Of a DNA stretch of 28,224 bases, positions 21,346 through 28,224 are shown one piece after another. Below the pieces are notes generated by a model. It saw nothing but the letters and a program-made list of their open reading frames with translations, was not told where the DNA came from and ran no database searches. Position 1 is the stretch's first letter; each line of letters starts with the position of its first letter. The position numbers and the translations under genes are program-made. This stretch comes from an uncultured bacterium. GTDB lineage: Bacteria; Bacillota; Clostridia; Peptostreptococcales; Anaerovoracaceae. Where the stretch lies: positions 1-28,224 of the forward strand of contig CAJMLL010000032.1 in NCBI GenBank assembly GCA_905214225.1. Direction: 5' to 3'.

Positions 21346-23886
21346 ATGAAAACAGCCGTCTGGAAAAACTTTTACCGCGAGATCATGCAGTATCCGGGTC
21401 GATTTTTGTCGATTCTGTTCATTGTCATCCTTGGCGTGTCTTTTTTGTCCGGGGTAAGAGCCTGTGAGCCGGATATGCAGCAGAGTCTGACGGCCTATAT
21501 GAACCGGCATAAATACATGGACGTGAAGATCCAGTCAACGCTTGGGCTGACGGACGTGGATGTTAAGGCGGCGCGGCAGACGGACGGAATTTCAGCGGCG
21601 GAGGGCGCGTACAGTGTTGATGTTCTGAGCGATTCCGGGAACCGGACGCAGGTCGTGCGCGTGATGAGCACGGTCCGGGGGATGAACAGTTTTACGGTGA
21701 AGTCGGGGCGGCTTCCGCGCAGGCAGAATGAGTGTCTGGTGGACGCAGAACTTGCGAAGGAGCGCCATCTTTCCATCGGCGATAAGATTCACATCTATTC
21801 AGGGACAAAAGACAAACTCAGCAAGAGTTTAAAATACAGCACGTTCACCGTCACCGGCACGGGCAGCAGTCCGGCTTACCTGACGAATGACCGGGGCAGC
21901 ACGACCCTTGGAAATGGTACGGTAGACGGCTTTATTGCCGTGAAGCCGTCGGCTTTTTCTATGAGCACGTATTCCGCGGTTTACTGCCGGGTGAAGGGCG
22001 CGGAAAAATACACGACAGGATCTGCGGTGTATAAAGAAAAAGTACGTGCAGCGCAGAAGAATCTCAGGAAAATGGCGGCTTCCCGCTGCCGGATCAGGCT
22101 CAATGAACTGAAGCAGCAGGCGGTTCAGACCGTGCAGGCTGCGTATCCTGGAATTGATCCGATTTCTGCCGGGGCGATTGCGCAGGAGCAGCTGAAATCC
22201 CTTGGAACGGGTAAGTGGTATGTGCAGGGAAGGGAGCAGGATCAGGCTTATGCGGAATATCTTCAGAATGCGGAACGCATCGCGGCGATTGGAAAGGTTT
22301 TTCCACTCATTTTCTTCCTGGTCGCGGCCCTGGTCAGTCTGACGGCGATGACCCGCATGGTGGAAGAAGAACGGGAGCAGATTGGTCTGATGGAGGCACT
22401 GGGATACGGACGAGGCGTCATTCTCCGAAAATTCGCGGGCTACAGCCTGCTGGCGACAGTGTCAGGCAGCATTGCGGGCGTTCTGATCGGTGAAAAAATG
22501 CTGCCTTACATCATTATCAATGCCTATCGGAATCAGTTCGTGAATATGGATCAGACGGTGATCCCGTATGAGTGGAAGTTCTCGCTTCTTGCGGCCTTTG
22601 CGGCGGTTCTCTGCAATCTGCTCGCGACCTTCTGGGCCTGCGGTCATCTGCTGAAGGAAGTTCCATCCCAGCTGATGCGGCCGGAAGCGCCGAAAAACGG
22701 AAGCCGGATCTGGCTGGAGAGGATCACGCCGCTCTGGAAACGGCTGAGTTTCAGCAGTAAGGCGACCCTGCGGAATATTTTCCGCTATAAAAAGAGGCTG
22801 TTTATGACCATCATTGGAATCGGCGGGTGTACAGCGCTGCTTCTGACGGGTTTTGGCATCCGGGACGCAGTGACGGAAATTTCCGTGAATCAATCCGGAC
22901 GGGTGCAGAAGTATGATGCCCAGCTGCTGATCAATTCGGACGCCTCTGCCTCTTCAAAAGCTTCGCTCAGCCGAACATTGAAGAATGTGCCGGAAATCGG
23001 AAGCACCGAAAAGCTGTATCAGGACAGCGTCACCTTGAAGAAAGACGGGAAGTCTTACAGCGGATACGTCATCGTTCCGGAAAATCCGGGAAAGCTGCAT
23101 CAGTTTATTGATCTGCATGACCGGGTATCCGGGGAAAAATACCATCTGAACGATCGTTCGGTCATCCTGACGGAAAAGGCAGCAAGTCTTCTCAATGTAA
23201 AGAAAGGTTCCCCGGTTACACTGAAATTGAACGCCGGCACGACCGCCCGGGCCAGAGTCGGAGCCATTGCGGAAAACTATGTCCTTCACTATGTCTATAT
23301 TTCTCCTGCTTACTATAAGCAGCTGACCGGAAAAAGCGCAGAAAGCAACAGCATTCTGCTGAACTGGAAGGGGAAAAACATCCATGAGAAGTCCATTTCT
23401 AATAAACTTCTCAGGAACGGTGCAGTCTCACAGATCAGCCTGACCAGCAGCGCAGAAAAGGCGATGAAAAAGACCGTCGATCTGCTGCGGACGGTAGTCG
23501 GGGTCTTGAGCGGCGCCGCGGCCATGCTGGCCTTTGTCGTGATGTTCAACCTGAACAGCATCAGCATCACCGAGCGGCGGCGTGAGCTGGCAACCCTGAA
23601 AGTGCTGGGATTCTACGACGGAGAAGTGTCCATGTACATTTTCCGGGAAAACATCATTCTGACCGGAATCAGCATCGTTCTGGGGCTTTTCCTGGGCGTC
23701 TGGCTGAAGACCTTCATTATGTCCACGGCAGAGACCAATGACCTGATGTTCGGCCGGACGGTCGCAGGGTCCAGTTTCCTCCTTGCTGCACTCCTGACGG
23801 TGGTTTTTGCCGTCATCGTGAATGGGATCTCCTCGATTTCCATGCGGCGCATCGACATGATCGAGTCGTTGAAGAGTGTGGAGTAG
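21346..23886 (+). CDS. FtsX/MacB-type ABC transporter permease
   Basis: An 846-residue membrane protein. An N-terminal transmembrane helix (about 15-37) is followed by a large extracytoplasmic domain, then FtsX core 1 (about 310-445, with FFLVAALVSLTAMTRMVEEE), another helix (LFMTIIGIGGCTALLLTGFG near 485-510), a second extracytoplasmic domain, and FtsX core 2 at the C-terminus (VVGVLSGAAAMLAFVVMFNL, then ENIILTGISIVLGLFLGVWL). Such permeases with a cytoplasmic ATPase do mechanotransmission or export of lipoproteins, peptides or antimicrobials; the substrate is unknown. AAGGAGG lies 12 bp before the ATG. No two-component genes are next to it, unlike BceAB-type pairs. Confidence 0.93.
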   Translation: MKTAVWKNFYREIMQYPGRFLSILFIVILGVSFLSGVRACEPDMQQSLTAYMNRHKYMDVKIQSTLGLTDVDVKAARQTDGISAAEGAYSVDVLSDSGNRTQVVRVMSTVRGMNSFTVKSGRLPRRQNECLVDAELAKERHLSIGDKIHIYSGTKDKLSKSLKYSTFTVTGTGSSPAYLTNDRGSTTLGNGTVDGFIAVKPSAFSMSTYSAVYCRVKGAEKYTTGSAVYKEKVRAAQKNLRKMAASRCRIRLNELKQQAVQTVQAAYPGIDPISAGAIAQEQLKSLGTGKWYVQGREQDQAYAEYLQNAERIAAIGKVFPLIFFLVAALVSLTAMTRMVEEEREQIGLMEALGYGRGVILRKFAGYSLLATVSGSIAGVLIGEKMLPYIIINAYRNQFVNMDQTVIPYEWKFSLLAAFAAVLCNLLATFWACGHLLKEVPSQLMRPEAPKNGSRIWLERITPLWKRLSFSSKATLRNIFRYKKRLFMTIIGIGGCTALLLTGFGIRDAVTEISVNQSGRVQKYDAQLLINSDASASSKASLSRTLKNVPEIGSTEKLYQDSVTLKKDGKSYSGYVIVPENPGKLHQFIDLHDRVSGEKYHLNDRSVILTEKAASLLNVKKGSPVTLKLNAGTTARARVGAIAENYVLHYVYISPAYYKQLTGKSAESNSILLNWKGKNIHEKSISNKLLRNGAVSQISLTSSAEKAMKKTVDLLRTVVGVLSGAAAMLAFVVMFNLNSISITERRRELATLKVLGFYDGEVSMYIFRENIILTGISIVLGLFLGVWLKTFIMSTAETNDLMFGRTVAGSSFLLAALLTVVFAVIVNGISSISMRRIDMIESLKSVE

Positions 23887-23929
23887 GAGCTGTGTGCAGA
23901 AGAGCGGTTTAGATTCCCGTAGAGAAAAA

Positions 23930-23938
23930 TGGTATAAT
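23930..23938 (+). promoter_or_regulatory. Extended -10 facing the palindrome-rich segment
   Basis: TGGTATAAT (TGnTATAAT) lies 45 bp after the permease stop. No protein gene on the plus strand follows, so a transcript from here would be a noncoding RNA through the hairpins at 23991-24134, antisense to the nitroreductase if it ran on. Confidence 0.35.
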
Positions 23939-23960
23939 TATGCTTTGATTTGCATTGTCA

Positions 23961-24134
23961 TTTATCATATTGATAAAAGCAGCAGAACAGTTATTGTCAT
24001 GACAATAAAATATGCATACAGAAACTTTTAAACTGATAGAAAGTTTCTGTATGCATTTCTATTGTCTGCCCGTTAGACGACAACAAGGTTCCCGGGCACC
24101 CACCCGACGCTTCAGCGTCGTGGAAGGGTCGGGT
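23961..24134. repeat. Cluster of palindromes and hairpins, possible noncoding RNA or IS200/IS605-related remnant
   Basis: In order: TTTATCA-TAT-TGATAAA (23961-23977); the 18-bp palindrome TTATTGTCATGACAATAA (23991-24008); a perfect 17-bp stem 24012-24028 / 24040-24056 with 11-nt loop, lengthened by GACAATA (24001-24007) pairing with TATTGTC near 24060; then CGACGC-TTCA-GCGTCG (24105-24120). The ACCCGAC at 24102-24108 can pair instead with GTCGGGT at 24128-24134, which excludes the inner stem. No open frame fits. IS200/IS605-type elements have subterminal hairpins of this kind, but no transposase or TnpB is present. Confidence 0.55.
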
Positions 24135-24157
24135 TCTTATTGTTTTCTCGTGTTTAT

Positions 24158-25039
24158 CTACAGTCTGCACTGTGCGATGAAGTGTGCGTTTTCAGGCAGC
24201 TGCAGGTCCTCTTCCGGTGCCTCGAAGGACCACTTCTTCAGGGCGTCTCCTTCGCCGCGGGTGCGCTCGTTGACCGCGTAGAAATTAAACATTTCGATTC
24301 CGTAATTCAGATGTGTATCTGCTTCACCGGTCATCTCATCGTCAAGGCCGATCAGGCAGACAGCATTCTTTGTGAGGATAACGCGGTACGGCTGGCGGTT
24401 GAAGAAGGACTGTGCAACGCTCATGCAGAGAAGCGCGTCGTTCAGCTGCGGATACTGCGGAGCGACCAGGTCGATTTCTGCCTTGTTTCCGAATGTGCCG
24501 TCAAAAACAAACTCGTCAAGGGAAATCTTGGATGCTGCACGTGTCGCTGTCTTGTTGACCTTGACATCGGATGGGCTTTTGATATCCAGGCGGGTGCCCT
24601 TCTTGTCTTTATTTCTGTAGCCGAATCCGACGACGACAGCCAGTGTCTTGTCTGTGCTGATGCCGATCTGAGCCTTGGCCTTGTCTGCATCATTGATGGT
24701 CAGCCAGCATGCAGCCAGTCCCAGAGTCGTCAGCTTCAGGGTCAGTGCCTGCATAATGAAAGCGGCGTTTTCCAGATAATGGTCCTTCTTTTCAGAGAAG
24801 AGTAGCGCATACTGCGGGGAATGAATCATAAATCCATTGTAGCCGACGGTACTCTCAAACTTTGCTGCCTCTTCATGGTCGATAATATGAAATTCCGTTG
24901 CGATGTTGTCATCCAGCGCGTCACACTTGGAAACACTGTCCTTAATCTGCTGAAGTTCAGTTTCTTCAACATCTTCATCCGTGAATGCTCTGCAGGATTC
25001 ACGCTTCATGATCAGGTCATAGTAATTTAAATTCTCCAT
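24158..25039 (-). CDS. Nitroreductase-family protein
   Basis: A 293-residue soluble flavoprotein-type protein. The start NYYDLIMKRESCRAFTDEDVEE holds the nitroreductase FMN-binding arginine/serine pattern (RxSxRxF-like), and AAFIMQALTLKLTTLGLAACWL plus VVVGFGYRNKD are the family dimer/FMN segments. I relate it to the TM1586-like nitroreductase group. About 100 extra residues at the C-terminus exceed the usual 190-200 and are not assigned. GAAGGGAG precedes its ATG. It lies downstream of the HxlR regulator on the same strand (113-bp gap), a common pairing, so redox- or aromatic-responsive control is likely. The physiological substrate is unknown. Confidence 0.85.
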   Translation of the reverse strand: MENLNYYDLIMKRESCRAFTDEDVEETELQQIKDSVSKCDALDDNIATEFHIIDHEEAAKFESTVGYNGFMIHSPQYALLFSEKKDHYLENAAFIMQALTLKLTTLGLAACWLTINDADKAKAQIGISTDKTLAVVVGFGYRNKDKKGTRLDIKSPSDVKVNKTATRAASKISLDEFVFDGTFGNKAEIDLVAPQYPQLNDALLCMSVAQSFFNRQPYRVILTKNAVCLIGLDDEMTGEADTHLNYGIEMFNFYAVNERTRGEGDALKKWSFEAPEEDLQLPENAHFIAQCRL

Positions 25040-25107
25040 AGAATATGTTCTCCCTTCTGTCGGTTTTCTTTTTTGGGCGATTTCTCATCATTATTGCTCA
25101 TACGTTA

Positions 25108-25136
25108 AGTATATAACATTTCCTGGAATATTGCCA
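25108..25136 (-). promoter_or_regulatory. Possible nitroreductase promoter
   Basis: On the minus strand TGGCAA (25131-25136) and TATACT (25108-25113) are 17 bp apart, about 70 bp before the start. The -35 match is weak. Confidence 0.35.
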
Positions 25137-25152
25137 CAACTCACAGAGTCTC

Positions 25153-25503
25153 TTATGCCCGGTTTTTCTTTAGGTAATCGATATACTTATCGCCCCAGAC
25201 TTCGATGCTGTCCAGCACAGGGCCGAAGGACTGGCCGATGTCGGTGAGCTCGTATTCTACGCGCGGCGGGACTTCCGGATAGACGGTGCGGCTGATGATG
25301 CCTTCGTTCTGGAGCTTCTTCAGCTGCGTAGAAAGGGTGGCCTGGGTGACTTCGATGTTTTTCTGAATTTCGTTGAAGCGTTTCGGGCCGTCTGAAAGTT
25401 CGTGAAGGATGAGGATGGCCCATTTTCCCTGAAGGACCTGCTGGGCGGTGACGAAGGGGCAGACGCCGAACAGGCCGGCCTGATTGCATTTCTCTTTTTT
25501 CAT
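25153..25503 (-). CDS. HxlR-family transcriptional regulator
   Basis: A 116-residue winged-helix regulator. It opens MKKEKCNQAGLFGVCPFVTA, with the Cys residues usual in this family, continues with LQGKWAILILHELSDGPKRF, the recognition segment EVTQATLSTQLKKLQNEGII and the wing RTVYPEVPPRVEYELTDIG. HxlR proteins dimerise and often sense aldehydes, quinones or redox stress through a cysteine. I chose ATG 25503 after GGAG; the upstream extension has poor composition. It is divergent from the dioxygenase gene and upstream of nitroreductase, so it may control both. Confidence 0.92.
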   Translation of the reverse strand: MKKEKCNQAGLFGVCPFVTAQQVLQGKWAILILHELSDGPKRFNEIQKNIEVTQATLSTQLKKLQNEGIISRTVYPEVPPRVEYELTDIGQSFGPVLDSIEVWGDKYIDYLKKNRA

Positions 25504-25586
25504 TCTGATTCTCCAATTCCAATGTAAAACATACCAAGTAAATAGAAAAATCCTTCTTGCACATTTGATTTTGTCCAATTATATTT

Positions 25587-25615
25587 ATCATATAGAGAAA
25601 AGAAATCTAAAGCAA
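25587..25615 (-). promoter_or_regulatory. Promoter of the HxlR gene in the divergent region
   Basis: On the minus strand TTGCTT (25610-25615) and TATGAT (25587-25592) are 17 bp apart. The plus strand of the same 161-bp gap should also hold the dioxygenase promoter, for which only weak matches are seen (TTGATT 25565-25570). Confidence 0.5.
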
Positions 25616-25664
25616 GTATAAAGATTAAAGTTATACAGAAATTACATGAATCGAGGGGATTAAG

Positions 25665-26447
25665 ATGACAAAGAGAATGCCGGTTGTATTCTCCGGACAC
25701 GGAAGCCCGATGGTGGCGCTGGAAGATAATGAAATTACACAGGGTATGCAGGCCGTCGGTGAATGGATTCTGCGGGATTTCGGAAAGCCGAAGGCGATTC
25801 TGGCGGTGTCCGGACACTGGTTTGTGCCGGGGACGCTGGTTCAGAGCGCGCCGGAACCGAGACAGGTCTACGATATGTACGGTTTTCCGAGGGAGCTGTA
25901 TGAGGTGAAATATCCGGTGAAGGGCAGCGCAGAGCTCACGGACCGAGTAAAGACGCTGCTTGGAAGCGCGGTTTCCGAAGATAATAACTGGGGCATTGAC
26001 CACGGAACATGGACGGTTCTGGTGCACATGTTCCCGAAGGCGGACATTCCGGTGGTGCAGCTTTCTGTCAACCAGGGACTCAGCCCGCAGGATAGTTACG
26101 ATCTTGGAAAGAAACTGGCGGCGCTTCGTGAAGAAGGATACCTGATTTTCGGAAGCGGAAACGTCGTGCACAACCTCTTCCGTGTGGAATGGGACAATGA
26201 AGGCGGCACACCGGAGGCAGAAGGATTCAATGATTACATCCGCGAGGCCGTGCTCAGCGGTGATGCTGACAGCGTCATTCGCTTTGACCGGCACCCGGAC
26301 GCGAAATATGCCGTCCCGACGCCGGACCATTTCCTGCCGCTCCTCTACTGCCTCGGCGCGTCGGAAGGAGATTCTGCAGAGGTCTTCAACAACGTCTGCA
26401 ATCTCGGGTCCATGGCGATGACCGGATTTATTTTTGGCGGCAAATAA
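25665..26447 (+). CDS. ygiD: Class III extradiol dioxygenase, 4,5-DOPA dioxygenase (YgiD/DODA) type
   Basis: A 260-residue enzyme of the LigB superfamily that cleaves catechol-type rings outside the hydroxyls with a divalent metal. Metal ligands are His12 in SGHGSPM, His51 in VSGHWF and His169 in GSGNVVHNL; the catalytic His113 is in IDHGTWTVL. Length matches YgiD-type enzymes (about 260-270 aa). GAGGGGA precedes the ATG. It is transcribed away from hxlR and faces the MFS gene, with which it shares the terminator at 26533-26569. The native substrate in this organism is unknown; DOPA cleavage is the activity of characterised relatives. Confidence 0.92.
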   Translation: MTKRMPVVFSGHGSPMVALEDNEITQGMQAVGEWILRDFGKPKAILAVSGHWFVPGTLVQSAPEPRQVYDMYGFPRELYEVKYPVKGSAELTDRVKTLLGSAVSEDNNWGIDHGTWTVLVHMFPKADIPVVQLSVNQGLSPQDSYDLGKKLAALREEGYLIFGSGNVVHNLFRVEWDNEGGTPEAEGFNDYIREAVLSGDADSVIRFDRHPDAKYAVPTPDHFLPLLYCLGASEGDSAEVFNNVCNLGSMAMTGFIFGGK

Positions 26448-26532
26448 AAAACGCAAGGGGGAAACGCCCCTTCGCAAGTCTTACGATTACATATATCCAC
26501 AAAGCTATTAATCATCACTCACCAATATATTG

Positions 26533-26569
26533 AAAACAGCAGGGAATTTGCTCAGTGCCTGCTGTTTTT
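26533..26569. terminator. Bidirectional terminator between ygiD and the MFS gene
   Basis: AAAACAGCAGG (26533-26543) pairs with CCTGCTGTTTT (26558-26568), with T-rich runs on both sides. The minus-strand MFS stop codon (26552-26554) lies in the loop, so the last codons of that gene form part of the stem. Confidence 0.85.
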
Positions 26570-27811
26570 CTTTTGCAGTTTTCCCGTGTACAGGCAGAAG
26601 GGGATCGCCATGAGCTGGGCGCAGACGGAAAACGTGATCATCAGCGGCATGCTGAAATCGTAGAGGATTCCCATCAGCCAGCTTCCCAGAAACCAGAAGA
26701 TGCCGAAGGAGCATTCAAAGATTCCATATCCCGTCGCCCGGCTGCTTTTCGGGACGATCTGGGCGATGACGGATTTCATGATGGATTCCTGCGCGCCCAT
26801 GCCGATGCCCCAGAGGATGACGCCAAGCATCAGGGAAGACATGGAATGCATGCCGAAAACGAAGACAGAGAAAAATGCGGAAAGCAACGTGGACCAGACC
26901 AGAACACTGACGCCCCTCTTATCGTACCAGAAGCCGAAGACCAGCGCAGAGACGGCATCGACGAGCATGGCAAGCGCGTAGAGCAGGGGCAGATTTCCCT
27001 GAGTCATAAAGGAACCGCCGGATGCGATATAGACTTTGGAAACATGCATGGCGATCAGAGAGTAGTCGATAAATCCGAAGGCGAAACAGCTGATTCCGGC
27101 GATGTAAATGCGGAAACTTTTCTTCATGTGGAAGGGCTCTTCATGAGCCGGTTCCGGCTCGAATTTTTCCGGGTTCGGGAATTTCTGACGCGTGAAGATC
27201 AGAAAGAGCAGGGTCAGTGCGCCCGGAACCGCCAGCATGGCAAAACATAGGCGGTAGCGCTGGAAGGTCGTTCCGCTTGACTTCATCAAAAGAATCAGGT
27301 AGAGAAAGACCGGCCCTGCGAAGGCGCCGATCTGGTCCAGCACTTCCTGAATGCCGAAACTCTTTCCCACACCTTCCTGCGTTGCCGCGAAGGACATGAT
27401 GGTGTCCTTGGACGGCTTTTTTATTGCCTTTCCCATTCTCTGGATGACCAGAAGGATGCAGGCGGCAATCCAGCCGTGGTTTCCAACCAGGGCCAGAGCC
27501 GGCACGCAGATCACGTCCAGCACATAGCCGGCAATGGTCATGAACCAGTATTTTCCAGTTTTGTCGGACAGTTTTCCAAACACATAGCGCAGAGAATAGC
27601 CGACCAGTTCTCCTAGGCCGGAAATAAATCCGATGGTTCCTGCGGAAGCGCCCAGTGCCGCCAGATAGGCGCCGCGGATGCTGTCCGCGCCTTCATGGGT
27701 CATATCAGAAAACAGGCTGACGATGCCAAACAGCAGAATAAACACCAGTGCCGCGGACCAGCGCTTTTTCGTTTTCCCCTTGCCGGGTTGATTTTGTCGT
27801 GAATGCTTCAT
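26552..27811 (-). CDS. Major facilitator superfamily transporter
   Basis: A 419-residue inner-membrane protein with about 12 hydrophobic segments and a cytoplasmic N-terminus of basic residues. The MFS signature between helices 2 and 3 is GKLSDKTGKYW; a related DKRG lies in the second half (FGFWYDKRGVS). A charged linker in the middle (PNPEKFEPEPAHEEPFHMKK) separates two six-helix halves. AGGAAAGGAAG precedes the ATG on the minus strand. Substrate unknown; the N-terminal SLFSDMTHEGADSIRGAYLA is typical of a group of uncharacterised MFS proteins in Firmicutes. Convergent with ygiD. Confidence 0.92.
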   Translation of the reverse strand: MKHSRQNQPGKGKTKKRWSAALVFILLFGIVSLFSDMTHEGADSIRGAYLAALGASAGTIGFISGLGELVGYSLRYVFGKLSDKTGKYWFMTIAGYVLDVICVPALALVGNHGWIAACILLVIQRMGKAIKKPSKDTIMSFAATQEGVGKSFGIQEVLDQIGAFAGPVFLYLILLMKSSGTTFQRYRLCFAMLAVPGALTLLFLIFTRQKFPNPEKFEPEPAHEEPFHMKKSFRIYIAGISCFAFGFIDYSLIAMHVSKVYIASGGSFMTQGNLPLLYALAMLVDAVSALVFGFWYDKRGVSVLVWSTLLSAFFSVFVFGMHSMSSLMLGVILWGIGMGAQESIMKSVIAQIVPKSSRATGYGIFECSFGIFWFLGSWLMGILYDFSMPLMITFSVCAQLMAIPFCLYTGKLQKKNSRH

Positions 27812-27871
27812 TGCTCTCTTCCTTTCCTGAGTTCTACTGTACCATAAATGAACAGGGAAGATATTAACAGA

Positions 27872-27891
27872 TTATAACATCTTATAACATC
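27872..27891. repeat. Tandem direct repeat upstream of the MFS gene
   Basis: TTATAACATC occurs twice without a gap, about 60 bp before the MFS start. It could be a regulator site or a duplicated -10-like element (TATAAT/GTTATAA on the minus strand). Confidence 0.45.
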
Positions 27892-27945
27892 GCGGAGAGA
27901 TGTGCTGGAATATGACAAATATAAAAAGCAAGATGTAAAATATAA

Positions 27946-27974
27946 TTGACAAAACCGCGCATATATTGTACTTT
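27946..27974 (+). promoter_or_regulatory. Possible promoter of the last, partial gene
   Basis: TTGACA (27946-27951) is followed after 17 bp by TACTTT (27969-27974), a weak -10, about 60 bp before the ATG at 28035. Confidence 0.4.
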
Positions 27975-28034
27975 GAGGATACAGGAAAAAGATGCCTTCT
28001 GGATGCGGATTCATCCGCGGGAAAGGGGAATATT

Positions 28035-28224
28035 ATGAGTACTTCGTTTAGCGCAGGATTGTCAGTAGGCTTTGCCATTGTGTGTCTGGTACGGCTTGTC
28101 TGGGTGTACAGGAGAAAGAAGGCAGGCCAGCTTTCTCACTATGATGAGAGGCAGAAACAGATACAGGCGAAGGGAAATTACATCGGATATAAGACGATGA
28201 TCGGAATGTCGGTGGCCATAATGT
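28035..28224 (+). CDS. Small membrane protein, N-terminal part (runs off the right edge)
   Basis: The frame opens at ATG 28035 after AAAGGGGAA and is still open at the window end, giving 63 residues. Residues about 3-23 form a hydrophobic helix (FSAGLSVGFAIVCLVRLVW), followed by basic residues and YDERQKQIQAKGNYIGY, then a second hydrophobic segment begins. The YDERQ motif after the first helix is common in small uncharacterised Firmicutes membrane proteins. Function unknown. Confidence 0.75.
   Translation, partial: MSTSFSAGLSVGFAIVCLVRLVWVYRRKKAGQLSHYDERQKQIQAKGNYIGYKTMIGMSVAIM

Noticed and set aside
25500..26477. 325-codon open frame on the minus strand
   Set aside because: Antisense to the dioxygenase gene, which has complete metal-binding motifs and a ribosome site; no family resemblance on the minus strand.

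Overview
The window looks like a chromosomal segment of a low-to-mid GC Gram-positive anaerobe, most likely a Clostridia/Lachnospiraceae-type gut bacterium. The reasons are the strong AGGAGG ribosome sites, Firmicutes-type families (cysteine-rich KTR protein, DUF1848, FtsX-type ABC permease, HxlR regulator), a diguanylate cyclase and an IS66 element. The genus cannot be fixed from sequence alone.

Region 1 (1-1121) is the end of an IS66 element on the minus strand: tnpA, tnpB and the first part of a frameshifted tnpC, bounded at 1121 by an IS66-type terminal repeat.

Region 2 (1122-about 10050) is an accessory island, visibly more AT-rich than the rest except for the WYL gene. It reads as a restriction-modification-like defence locus: a self-regulating XRE controller overlapping a C5-cytosine methyltransferase; then a second transcription unit of a 77-aa protein, a GHKL-fold ATPase, an unrecognised 283-aa protein, a DUF6339-like protein and a Vsr-type nuclease; then a WYL-domain regulator and a stand-alone PD-(D/E)xK endonuclease of the DpnII/MboI type. 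The gene set recalls the MutL/MORC-type GHKL ATPases known from restriction-modification operons and the Mza system, but no Z1, helicase or AIPR gene is present, so it may be a compact, undescribed variant. This is the best candidate for a new system here.

Region 3 (10100-14530) has a TetR regulator with two operators in its own promoter, a cysteine-rich KTR protein, a zinc-ribbon protein and a small membrane protein. Decaying or rearranged genes follow (a GNAT stub, a Phd/YefM antitoxin interrupted by an amber codon, an aldo/keto reductase with an internal in-frame deletion) around an intact GH13 glycosidase.

Region 4 (14531-28224) is mostly ordinary chromosome: pgi, a PAS remnant beside a diguanylate cyclase, DUF1848, an ABC ATPase/FtsX permease pair, nitroreductase, HxlR regulator, a DODA-type dioxygenase, an MFS transporter and the start of a small membrane protein. 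Two intergenic stretches stand out. At 19845-20229 there is a regular array of 9-bp half-sites in alternating orientation with a period of about 50 bp. At 23930-24145 there is a palindrome-rich, possibly transcribed or mobile-element-derived segment.
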